From a virus: DNA of 63,140 nucleotides. A program made the position numbers and the translations under genes. Below, piece by piece: positions 19,687 to 27,984 of this stretch. The stretch is from positions 1 to 63,140 of IMG/VR virus record IMGVR_UViG_3300004770_000012; one strand, given 5' to 3'. The number at the start of each line of letters is the position of its first letter. Position 1 is the stretch's first letter. A model generated the notes under the pieces. The model saw only the letters and a list, made by a program, of their open reading frames with translations, was not told where the DNA came from and ran no database searches.

Positions 19687-19694
19687 TATTTATG
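19687..19694 (-). promoter_or_regulatory. Late-promoter-like motif CATAAATA for the leftward fibre operon
   Basis: TCATAAATAA on the minus strand lies 41 bases before the 841-residue fibre gene. It faces the rightward motif at 19665-19672. Confidence 0.55.
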
Positions 19695-19710
19695 ATAACG
19701 TGAGGTAGTT

Positions 19711-22557
19711 ATGAAATATCCTTCTATTGCAATTCTTGATCTTATCGGTCTTGTTTATGATGGCACAACTCTTTCCAAGAAAGGATTGGGCGGTTCTGAA
19801 TCAGCTGTTATTCTTATGTCAAAAGAATTAGCAAATCTTGGTTTTCCTATTACAGTTTTTAATGCTTGTGATGTAGATGATGCAAAGTCAGGTATCTATG
19901 ATGGCGTAACTTATCGTCCTGTAGAAAGTATCAGACAAGACGAAAACTTTGATATTGTTATTGCATCTAGAACTGTTGTTCCATTTGTTCCAGAACATTA
20001 TTATGAAGGTTATAATCAAGCAACAAGATTTCCTTGTAAGTTATTCGAAGGAATTCGTAAGAACGCAAAGATGAAAATTCTTTGGATGCACGATACATTT
20101 TGTAATGGCGATCAGAACCTTGAAGATTTGACGACACAAGGATATATCGATAAGATTTTTACTCTCAGTGATTTTCATACATCTTATGTTACGAGTTGTG
20201 ATCATGGTGGACGCAGAAACTTTGAAGTCCTAAAGAATAAAATTTTTCAGACTCGTAATGGTATGGTAAAATATTTTGATGAAGTAGATATTTCCGCCAA
20301 AGACCCAGACCTTTTTGTCTATAATGCTTCTCTTACAAAGGGAATGATACCACTTATTGATAAAATTTGGCCTCGTGTTAAGCAACATGCTCCTAATGCA
20401 AAATTAAAAGTTATTGGTGGTTTCTATCAATTTCGTTCTGATGCTCCTTTGGATGATCAGGGGAAGAGATGGCAAGTTATTTCTAAAGACCCAAAGTATA
20501 GTAAGTTAGATATCGAATTTACTGGTATTATATCACAAAAGAAAATTGCTGAAACATTAACCAAAGCTTCTTTCTTTATTTTCCCCGGTGCTTTCCCAGA
20601 AACATTTGGCATTTCTACTCTTGAAGCATTGGCATATAATGTTCCTATCCTTGCTACTCGTTTTGGTGCATTAGAAGAAACTGCTATTGGCAATTCTTCT
20701 TATTTTATTGATTATGCAATCGAGCCAAATGGTCTTTTTCCAAATATTAATCCTGATCAACAAGCAGAACGTTTTGCTGATATGACAATTCGTGCGTATC
20801 ATGATCGTTATTTGCATCAGCAAAAAGAATATCATTGCAATATCATTAAAGATATTTGTACATGGGATACAGTTGCTCTTCAGTGGAAACAATTGTTCTT
20901 CAAAGAATTCAAATTATATTTGTCTGTAGATGAATATCGTCAGGTAACATATATCAATAATAAAGTACATCGTGTTTTTGGTCGTAGGTTTAGTAACAAT
21001 ATTGAATGGAACATAAGAAAAGAAGGAAAAGAACAAAAAATTGTTGTTGTGAGTCCATTCTTTAATGGTAAAGAATATCTTGAGAATATGATTATGTCTG
21101 TGGCGTCACAAGATTATGATAATTACCATCATATTATTGTTGATGATTGTTCAACAGACAATTCTTATGATACAATAAGAGAATGCATAAACACCCTTCC
21201 TTTAGATAAAATGCTTAAATTTTCTATCATAAGAAACACGGAAAACAAAGGCGCAGTTCGTAATCAAATAGAAGCATTCAAGCATATCGAATCAGATTCA
21301 ATCATCATGCTTCTTGATGGTGATGATGCACTTATGCCTGATAATAATATATTTAATTATTATAATAGTCTTTTTGCGAATGAAAAGACAGAATACGCAT
21401 ATGGTAGTTGTTGGTCTATGGCTGATAATATTCCATTGATTGCACAACCATATCCTGCACATATCAAAAAGTTAAAAGCATATCGTCTACATAAATTTAA
21501 TTGGGGTATGCCTTATCCTCACTTAAGAGTATTCAGAAAAAAACTTGTAGAAAGTATTGATGAGTCTGTCTTTAAGGATGAAGATGGTAACTGGTTTAAA
21601 GCTGGTGGTGATAATGCTACTTTCTATAATATCATAGAACAAGCAGACCCAAATAAGGTTGTTGCAGTTCAAGATATTTTTTATCTTTATAATGACAAGA
21701 ACCCATTGAATGATTATAAAGTTCACGGAAAATTGCAGAACCAAAATGCAGCAAAAATTACAGGGAAACAACCAGAGAAGGTGAAGGATAATATGAGTGA
21801 TCGTGTAACAAATTTTACTGATTGGATCAAAGATAAAAAGTTGGTAGAAACTCCTGTTAGGACAGCTATTGATGATATCAATGATCAGATGAGAGAACAT
21901 ATGATAACTGCTGGTGCTAATGTCTTGGAAAGAGTTAGATTGAATTCAGAAAAGAAGAAGCGTGTTCTTATTGGTATCCCAACAGCTAAGAATATTGAAC
22001 CTACAACTTTTAAGGCTATCTATGATTTGATTTTGCCTGATAATGTAGAAGCTGATTTTCAATTTTTCTATGGGTACAATGTGGATCAGGTTCGCAATCT
22101 TATTGCAGACTGGATTGTCAAGGGAACATATGATTATCTTTTCTCAGTTGATTATGATATTTCTTTCCCACCTGATACTCTTGCAAAGCTTCTTTCTTAT
22201 GACAAGGATATTGTTTCTGGTATCTATCGTCAAAGATTTTTTGAACATCAGACCCTTGAATTATTTGAAGCAAATGATAGAGGCGGTTATACTCATATGC
22301 CCTATGAAAAGATCAAGGGAAAGAAAGACCTTGTTCAAGTTGGTGCTTGTGGATTTGGCTGTGTTTTGATTAAGAAGCAAGTTATGGTTGATATTGGATA
22401 TCCGCAGTTCCAATATACATCTGCTATCGATCACAAAGATACTTTTTCAGAAGATTTAGATTTTTGTAGAAAGGCTGCAGCTAAGGGTTATAATGTATGG
22501 GCTGATCCAACAATTCTTTGTGACCACACAGGCTCACATGTATTCAGAGTTCAATAA
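19711..22557 (+). CDS. Three-domain glycosyltransferase (GT-B plus two GT-A domains)
   Basis: A 948-residue protein with three parts. Residues about 1-400 resemble a GT4-type GT-B enzyme (GGSESAVILMSKELANLGF; PETFGISTLEAL near 296 with the usual glutamates). Residues about 440-700 are a GT2-type GT-A domain (VVVSPFFNGKEYLENM; VDDCSTDNS; acidic LLDGDD near 534). Residues about 750-948 are a further GT-A-like domain (VLIGIPTAK; SVDYDIS near 813; EDLDFCRKAAAKGYNVWADP). No signal peptide or membrane segment is visible, so cytoplasmic action is expected. It lies opposite in strand to the fibre genes on its left and the baseplate operon on its right. Modification of fibre stalks is an attractive inference; host surface or DNA glycosylation cannot be excluded. 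The ATG follows a GAGG ribosome site. Confidence 0.85.
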   Translation: MKYPSIAILDLIGLVYDGTTLSKKGLGGSESAVILMSKELANLGFPITVFNACDVDDAKSGIYDGVTYRPVESIRQDENFDIVIASRTVVPFVPEHYYEGYNQATRFPCKLFEGIRKNAKMKILWMHDTFCNGDQNLEDLTTQGYIDKIFTLSDFHTSYVTSCDHGGRRNFEVLKNKIFQTRNGMVKYFDEVDISAKDPDLFVYNASLTKGMIPLIDKIWPRVKQHAPNAKLKVIGGFYQFRSDAPLDDQGKRWQVISKDPKYSKLDIEFTGIISQKKIAETLTKASFFIFPGAFPETFGISTLEALAYNVPILATRFGALEETAIGNSSYFIDYAIEPNGLFPNINPDQQAERFADMTIRAYHDRYLHQQKEYHCNIIKDICTWDTVALQWKQLFFKEFKLYLSVDEYRQVTYINNKVHRVFGRRFSNNIEWNIRKEGKEQKIVVVSPFFNGKEYLENMIMSVASQDYDNYHHIIVDDCSTDNSYDTIRECINTLPLDKMLKFSIIRNTENKGAVRNQIEAFKHIESDSIIMLLDGDDALMPDNNIFNYYNSLFANEKTEYAYGSCWSMADNIPLIAQPYPAHIKKLKAYRLHKFNWGMPYPHLRVFRKKLVESIDESVFKDEDGNWFKAGGDNATFYNIIEQADPNKVVAVQDIFYLYNDKNPLNDYKVHGKLQNQNAAKITGKQPEKVKDNMSDRVTNFTDWIKDKKLVETPVRTAIDDINDQMREHMITAGANVLERVRLNSEKKKRVLIGIPTAKNIEPTTFKAIYDLILPDNVEADFQFFYGYNVDQVRNLIADWIVKGTYDYLFSVDYDISFPPDTLAKLLSYDKDIVSGIYRQRFFEHQTLELFEANDRGGYTHMPYEKIKGKKDLVQVGACGFGCVLIKKQVMVDIGYPQFQYTSAIDHKDTFSEDLDFCRKAAAKGYNVWADPTILCDHTGSHVFRVQ

Positions 22558-22559
22558 TA

Positions 22560-22766
22560 TTAAAAACTAAATGATGGTTGAGAAATAAATGGCAATACGG
22601 GTGGTTCATTCAAAAGCCCGTATTGCCTTTGTTTCAATGCACTCATAGGATCAATTGCACCATTATTATCTCTAACAATAATAGTTGTTGTTAGAGGAAT
22701 TGATCTTGATATTGGAATCAATACATCATTATATGAAGTAACAATTATTGTTTTTTTGTAGTCCAT
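22560..22766 (-). CDS. Small protein of unknown function, last gene of the baseplate operon
   Basis: A 68-residue protein: beta-like N-terminal half (KKTIIVTSYNDVLIPISR) and a C-terminal proline/aromatic tail. I recognise no family. Its ATG overlaps the stop of the 109-residue gene by one base, so it belongs to the same transcript. Its stop is two bases from the stop of the convergent glycosyltransferase gene. The end of its coding region contains the 11-base inverted repeat listed as a terminator, which constrains codons about 46-60. Confidence 0.65.
   Translation of the reverse strand: MDYKKTIIVTSYNDVLIPISRSIPLTTTIIVRDNNGAIDPMSALKQRQYGLLNEPPVLPFISQPSFSF
22591..22635 (+). terminator. Rho-independent terminator inside the opposing 68-aa gene
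   Basis: Perfect 11-base stem (22591-22601 GGCAATACGGG with 22617-22627), a 15-base loop, then TTTGTTTC. It lies 34 bases past the glycosyltransferase stop codon and should end that transcript. On the minus strand the hairpin is followed by ATTTATTTC, so it may act in both directions. Confidence 0.75.
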
Positions 22767-23095
22767 TATTTTGTAATCCCAAGATTGACAGTTATAATGC
22801 CTTCCATTATTCTTGAAACTACATTAGAATTACTTTTTAAATTTAAATCATAAGCATATTGTGTATAAGTTAAATTGGCAGTCGTCGAAGCATTCATAGA
22901 AAGAATAACAATACCAGAATTTCCATTTATTGAAACATTCATCGGTGTATATGTATTCGATGTATATGATCTTCTTATCTGTGCGCTACCTGTATAGTTA
23001 TTAATAGGAAATGGATGACCATCTGAATCTATAAGATAAACACTATAAATAAAATTTGCATTTTGATCTACAATAAGATTTGTTTTTATTGCCAT
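22766..23095 (-). CDS. Small beta-sandwich structural protein, BppU-N-like
   Basis: A 109-residue protein: an early FIYSVYLIDSDGHPFPI strand pair, GSAQIRRSYTS in the middle, then YAYDLNLKS and RIMEGIITVNLGI at the end. The order of these strands resembles the small immunoglobulin-like domains at the N-terminus of phage upper baseplate proteins (BppU_N type): Y-DL-x(n)-R-x-x-G-x-x-x-V. It follows the 934-residue structural protein and overlaps the next gene by one base. A virion role near the baseplate is inferred from context. Confidence 0.55.
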   Translation of the reverse strand: MAIKTNLIVDQNANFIYSVYLIDSDGHPFPINNYTGSAQIRRSYTSNTYTPMNVSINGNSGIVILSMNASTTANLTYTQYAYDLNLKSNSNVVSRIMEGIITVNLGITK

Positions 23096-23107
23096 TTTAA
23101 TTTTTAC

Positions 23108-25912
23108 CTATTGTTTCATTGCGTTTATGTATGCTTGTCTTGCTGCTTCATTTGCAGCAAGTTGTGCTAGTGCTGGGTCTGACGGACCATTAGCTTTTGC
23201 TAATGCAGCTGCTCCTGATGCAGCTATTAATGATTGATGATAAACATAATCTGGATCATATGAACGCTCGCTATTTTCTACAGTTCCTGCAGGATTTGGT
23301 GGACCACCATATTTTGACCACCAATCAACAATATCATAGGTATTCACATGAGTTGGAATTGGCATAGCGCCGGGATATCTGGTATCATAATCAGCAAGAG
23401 TATCGGCCATCTTAATACGAAGTTTTTGATTTGTATTAAAAAGCATTGGCTCAGAAGGTGCTGCAATAGCTGAAGCAAAACTAGCTTTTATTTGTTCATA
23501 AGTTTGAGCGCCAGAATCAAGAAGCGATTGCCAGTATTTTGCACCAGTTTCATCTGGTTCTCTAAACAAATAATATTTAAATAGAAGAACTATTCTAGGA
23601 TCAATCCCTGCATAATAAGCATTTGATCCAGAAAAATAATATAATGGATATATTTGATCTGTTGTAGAAGTATGTGGAGGCCAATACTGTATTCTTCTTA
23701 AAGTTACTTGACAAGTTTCATCTGAAGAACCAGTGCCATCATAATCAGCTGATGCCCAAACATTTTTTAAATAAGGATCATAAAATACTTTGCATATGTA
23801 ATTGCTTGGACCACCACTATTATTACCATTCCATTCGTAATATTGGTATCCATATCCAAATCTGCCAATATGATTTGATTCAAAATGACCAGGATTATTA
23901 AGATCATCATAACGATCATTAATAATAAATGTATTATTATTTACAGTTATTGTATCTTTTTGAACTATTTGATCTTGTTGTGTTGTTGTTGCCTGTAGTT
24001 TATAAGTTTTTAAATAAATATTTGGTGGGCTTGCTGTACTAACTAATCTTAAATACTGATAAAAATTTCCAACATCTCCATTATATGCATATGAATATAT
24101 AAAAATATTTCCTGCAGCATCAGGCCAGACATTTGGATCAGTTGGAGATATATATACTGAAGGATATCCTACAAAATATCTTCCAGATTGATCAACTTCT
24201 GGTGCAGGAGCAAAAGTTACACCAGAACCTTCTCGTGCATCAACCCATTTTTTTAATGGATTTTTTTGTATATAATTGTTAGTATAAATGCTAATTGGAT
24301 CATTTGGATTGAGTAGAATATAAGATTCAACCTGTCCATCAAATATATTATTAAAAAAATTTAAAAGTTGGGGTGCGTTTTTTATATATGACAACCAAAA
24401 ATCATAACCAGCTTGATCTATATTATCTGGATTTGGTCCAATACCTACACGCCCAATACGAGCATAAGCTGCTATTACTAATTGTTGATAAGTATTTTCA
24501 GAATCAAAGATATTTATCACAACTCCATCATTATATCCATTTGGATCAGGAAGAGAATTTAAATAATCTGATATATTATCAATATGTGTATCATTAGTTA
24601 AAATCCAATTTTTTACAGTAGTTGGATTTCCAGCAGGTAATGACTGAGTAGTGGTTGCAACTAATTGATATTGTTGTAGATAATTATTTGTTGATGCCGG
24701 TGTTGCAACACCAGTATTTTGTAATGCATAAGCAGCATAATAATCTATACTTGGACCTCTATATACAGCTCCATTTACGAATCCTGTATATCCAGCTCCT
24801 TTAACCGTGTGATCAAATACTAAAGCAAACAAATCAGCTGGATCATGCGTAATATATTCTGCAGGTTTTGAACCATATATAAACAAATTTACATTACTAG
24901 TATCAGGAGGCAAATCATTTACTGATTGAAACGTAGGAAATATAAGAGTATTCCAACCACCATCCCCAATCTTCCACAACATATTGCCACCAACGTTCAA
25001 ATTTTCTAAACTAGGTGGTGAGCCGCCTCCTCCTAATGGCCATTGAGGTACAGGTATTCTAACCCAAGAAGTTGATGCAACTGCTGGAATATTTACTTGA
25101 TGATCTAAAAGATATATTGTATCGCCATTATTATAACCATTCGGATCAGGCAAAGAACCAATATAAGAAGTCGAGTTATCTAAAACAGGTGTACTAATTG
25201 GAACCCAAACTTTTGTAGTAACATTTATTGGGTCTTGATGAATAATAACATTTGTTTTGGTATGAATTATAGTTTGAGTATTATAAGTTTTTGAAGTTGC
25301 TAATAATGGAGTATCTGTCAATCCATTAGAATTTCCTTTGAAAAATACTCTGAATACTTCACTAGAAATCCAAGGCGATTGAAAAGCAACATCAACAGAA
25401 AACCAATCATCATCTTTCAAATCTGTAAACATATCTAAAACATTTATAAGCGGAGTTGCGTTATCTGGACCATTTGTTTTATAACCACCAAAGTAAATAT
25501 TATATGCTGCTTGTTTATTTGCAAAATTAGCAAAATTTAAATTTTTACTATTTAAATAATTTTTTACATATAAACTTGACGGTTCATTTGGTGAAATATT
25601 ATAGATATAATCAAAAATCTCTGCATTAAAAATTTCATTAAAATCTATTGGAAATATTTGACCAGATGTTAATAAATTCATCTGATAATCATAACCAGCT
25701 TGATCTATATTATTTGGATTTGGTCCAATACCTATACGACCAAAACGAGCATATGCTGACCTAACCATTCCATCAAAATCTGCTGGATTGATGTATGGGT
25801 TTCTTTCTAAAAGTTTTAGCCAATGGTCACTATATTTTACATTTTGATAATAAGTATAATTTACTTCAGCATTTAATAATGAGGCTTTTATATTTGGGAT
25901 ACGTAGTACCAT
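23108..25912 (-). CDS. Structural protein with three DUF4214-like modules
   Basis: A 934-residue protein. Two modules containing GPNP(N/D)NIDQAGYD lie near residues 55-115 and 475-545. A third, YYLFREPDETGAKYWQSLLDSG, lies near 780. All fit the DUF4214 pattern (R-x-P-D-x-x-G-x-x-Y-W), a roughly 60-residue helical unit common in extracellular and phage structural proteins. Between them are beta-rich segments with SLPDPNGYN(N/D)G occurring twice. The first two modules are also close at the DNA level, so part of the gene was duplicated. The C-terminus is alanine-rich and helical (LAQLAANEAARQAYINAMKQ). Probable tail or baseplate appendage protein, by position in the operon. Confidence 0.65.
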   Translation of the reverse strand: MVLRIPNIKASLLNAEVNYTYYQNVKYSDHWLKLLERNPYINPADFDGMVRSAYARFGRIGIGPNPNNIDQAGYDYQMNLLTSGQIFPIDFNEIFNAEIFDYIYNISPNEPSSLYVKNYLNSKNLNFANFANKQAAYNIYFGGYKTNGPDNATPLINVLDMFTDLKDDDWFSVDVAFQSPWISSEVFRVFFKGNSNGLTDTPLLATSKTYNTQTIIHTKTNVIIHQDPINVTTKVWVPISTPVLDNSTSYIGSLPDPNGYNNGDTIYLLDHQVNIPAVASTSWVRIPVPQWPLGGGGSPPSLENLNVGGNMLWKIGDGGWNTLIFPTFQSVNDLPPDTSNVNLFIYGSKPAEYITHDPADLFALVFDHTVKGAGYTGFVNGAVYRGPSIDYYAAYALQNTGVATPASTNNYLQQYQLVATTTQSLPAGNPTTVKNWILTNDTHIDNISDYLNSLPDPNGYNDGVVINIFDSENTYQQLVIAAYARIGRVGIGPNPDNIDQAGYDFWLSYIKNAPQLLNFFNNIFDGQVESYILLNPNDPISIYTNNYIQKNPLKKWVDAREGSGVTFAPAPEVDQSGRYFVGYPSVYISPTDPNVWPDAAGNIFIYSYAYNGDVGNFYQYLRLVSTASPPNIYLKTYKLQATTTQQDQIVQKDTITVNNNTFIINDRYDDLNNPGHFESNHIGRFGYGYQYYEWNGNNSGGPSNYICKVFYDPYLKNVWASADYDGTGSSDETCQVTLRRIQYWPPHTSTTDQIYPLYYFSGSNAYYAGIDPRIVLLFKYYLFREPDETGAKYWQSLLDSGAQTYEQIKASFASAIAAPSEPMLFNTNQKLRIKMADTLADYDTRYPGAMPIPTHVNTYDIVDWWSKYGGPPNPAGTVENSERSYDPDYVYHQSLIAASGAAALAKANGPSDPALAQLAANEAARQAYINAMKQ

Positions 25913-27757
25913 TTACTTGCATCCACATTTACAACCATTTTTTTTCAATACATCAAGTTCTGCCTTAAGTTCTTTGATGTTCTTCTTTTTTACTGAATCA
26001 AGTTCTGCCTTTAGTTCCTTGATACCTTCAATCAACAAAGCAACAATTCTATCATATTTGACAGCCTTAATTCCATCTTCTCTTGTCGCAACAACTTCTG
26101 GAAGAAATTTTTCTATTTCCTGTGCAATTACACCAATATCATGTTTTCTATTAAAATAATCGTCTTCACCACCATGGGTCTCTAGATGCTCATCAGTCCA
26201 ATCAAATGTTACACCATTAATATTTTGAATCTTGTATAAAGCATTTTCAATATTTTTAACATTTGTTTTTAAAGTTTTGTCTGAAGAATAAAATGCAGTA
26301 ATATCATTTGTTGCACGAATTTCGCCTCTAACACCAGAAGCTGGAGTGCCAACACCAAGACTGTTTATTTCCAAATCTGTTGATGGATTTATAGGTGTAG
26401 CAGCATCAGCCCATTTCATTACACCGGGCGAATCAAGAGATAATACTTGACCAGCATTTCCCATATCATTTGGAAGAACTAAATTAACATCGTGTCCACT
26501 TGGAATAGTAGAAAAAGTAGAAAGTATAGTTTTTGCATTAGTTCCTGAAAAAATAATTGCACCATTGACATTTATTCCTCCAGCAGAAACTGAAAGAGGT
26601 GTTAATGAATTTTGAAAAGGAGCACCATCTGGAGCACCAGTTTGATAGCCACGAACTTCAAAATTAATTCCGGCTGGAGCACCTATTCTCATTTTGTCGC
26701 CAAGTGTACCATTTACACCAGCTGCTCCTGCAGAACCACCTTGGTGTTGAAATACTACATAACCTTTTTGAGTATCTGTACTAAAAACAATACCAGAATG
26801 CATTCCAAGTTGATTTGTGTTTCTAAATTCAATTAAATTATTGGATACTGCTTCCATGAAAACAGATGTTCTAGAATTTATTGGACCAGAAGGAACAGAA
26901 GGACTGTAAGTTGGGTTCCAATTAGCAAGAGGATCGATAGATAATTCTTTCATAATATGCAATGGTGCAATTGGAGTAAATCCGTTTGATCCTACACCTA
27001 AAGCAATATTACCATTAGAAGTTAATCCAGTGGCAAAATAATTATTTTGTCCCATGAATTCTACATTGCTTGTAAATATGAGATTTGAAGTGCCGCCTGG
27101 TCCTAAATGTAATTTCCCGTTGACATAAAGATCATTTACATGTTCTACATTACAATGTATATTTTGAATCCAAAGATCAGTAGAAGTCATCTTTGAGTTT
27201 TGTACAAGAACACCAGTTGGATTTGAATAAATTTGTAATCCATAACGATCAGAATAAGTATTAGCCTCTAGATCGCCAATTGTACTTGTGTAAGCAGAAA
27301 ATATACCAACATTAATACTATCTGTTTGAATCTTAGTTGGATAAAGAACTGTATTACCTACAACAACATTACTGGTAAAATGGCCACTAATGGACGCAAC
27401 ATTTCCATCACGAATATTTGTAGCACCCATTCTCATCAATGTTCCAGTATAAAAAACTGTTCCATTAATTGTTATACCATTTGATGTATATACAGAGTTT
27501 GTTGATGAGTCAGCAGCAATAGTCATACTAGTGTTAGCAATAATTACATTTTGAGAAGTATATCCAACTTGTAAAGATGAATTTGCAAATAAAACATTAG
27601 CAGTAAACATTCCAGATATACTAGAATTACCAATGGCAGTATTAGAATCCGTAGTTATAATGTTTTTATTTAAAATATCCAATACTCTATTAGTTTTATC
27701 TATCCATTGACCAAAGGTATCGCCTGATACGTTTACGTTTGCAATTGCTATTGTCAT
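25913..27757 (-). CDS. Tail fibre/spike with C-terminal S74 intramolecular chaperone
   Basis: A 614-residue protein. Residues about 490-610 form a peptidase_S74 intramolecular chaperone: SSDKTLK carries the Ser492/Lys497 pair expected for self-cleavage, followed by HDIGVIAQEIEKFLPEVV, VKYDRIVALLIEGIKELK and a C-terminal coiled coil. The domain trims itself after the trimeric fibre has folded. The upstream 490 residues are Asn/Thr/Ser-rich with beta-repeat character (ANSSLQVGYTSQNVIIAN), fitting a beta-helical spike. The last residues (NGCKCGCK) are unusually rich in cysteine. Its ATG overlaps the upstream stop (ATGA). The receptor is unknown. Confidence 0.83.
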   Translation of the reverse strand: MTIAIANVNVSGDTFGQWIDKTNRVLDILNKNIITTDSNTAIGNSSISGMFTANVLFANSSLQVGYTSQNVIIANTSMTIAADSSTNSVYTSNGITINGTVFYTGTLMRMGATNIRDGNVASISGHFTSNVVVGNTVLYPTKIQTDSINVGIFSAYTSTIGDLEANTYSDRYGLQIYSNPTGVLVQNSKMTSTDLWIQNIHCNVEHVNDLYVNGKLHLGPGGTSNLIFTSNVEFMGQNNYFATGLTSNGNIALGVGSNGFTPIAPLHIMKELSIDPLANWNPTYSPSVPSGPINSRTSVFMEAVSNNLIEFRNTNQLGMHSGIVFSTDTQKGYVVFQHQGGSAGAAGVNGTLGDKMRIGAPAGINFEVRGYQTGAPDGAPFQNSLTPLSVSAGGINVNGAIIFSGTNAKTILSTFSTIPSGHDVNLVLPNDMGNAGQVLSLDSPGVMKWADAATPINPSTDLEINSLGVGTPASGVRGEIRATNDITAFYSSDKTLKTNVKNIENALYKIQNINGVTFDWTDEHLETHGGEDDYFNRKHDIGVIAQEIEKFLPEVVATREDGIKAVKYDRIVALLIEGIKELKAELDSVKKKNIKELKAELDVLKKNGCKCGCK

Positions 27758-27981
27758 TTATTGAGTACCTTAAGTAAAAGCTGCTTTATTTCTGACATGT
27801 CTTCTTTTAAACCATTTAGTTCATTTTCTATAGTATTTATTTTACCAATATTGTTCTTTACTTCACTTAAGTGCTGACGTTCTTTTTTATAAGCATCATA
27901 ATTTTCTTGTTGCACATTTACTAATGCACCTTTATTATTTCTAGCTCTTACAAAACCTTCACTTGCATGTTGTTTATTCAT
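27754..27981 (-). CDS. Small coiled-coil protein, unknown function
   Basis: A 75-residue protein. Residues 1-25 contain GALVNVQQENYDAYKKER. Residues 35-75 form heptads (IENELNGLKEDMSEIKQLLLKVL), predicting a short coiled coil. Similar small proteins with ALVN-x(n)-Y-KK-R starts occur in T4-type phages, but I cannot name a function. It overlaps the S74 fibre gene by four bases (ATGA) and may serve as assembly factor or attachment piece for its neighbours. Confidence 0.6.
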   Translation of the reverse strand: MNKQHASEGFVRARNNKGALVNVQQENYDAYKKERQHLSEVKNNIGKINTIENELNGLKEDMSEIKQLLLKVLNK

Positions 27982-27984
27982 TTT

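Noticed and set aside
21523-21900. A 125-codon minus-strand open frame with hydrophobic stretches
   Set aside because: Lies fully within the conserved GT-A part of the glycosyltransferase gene and has no ribosome site or promoter.
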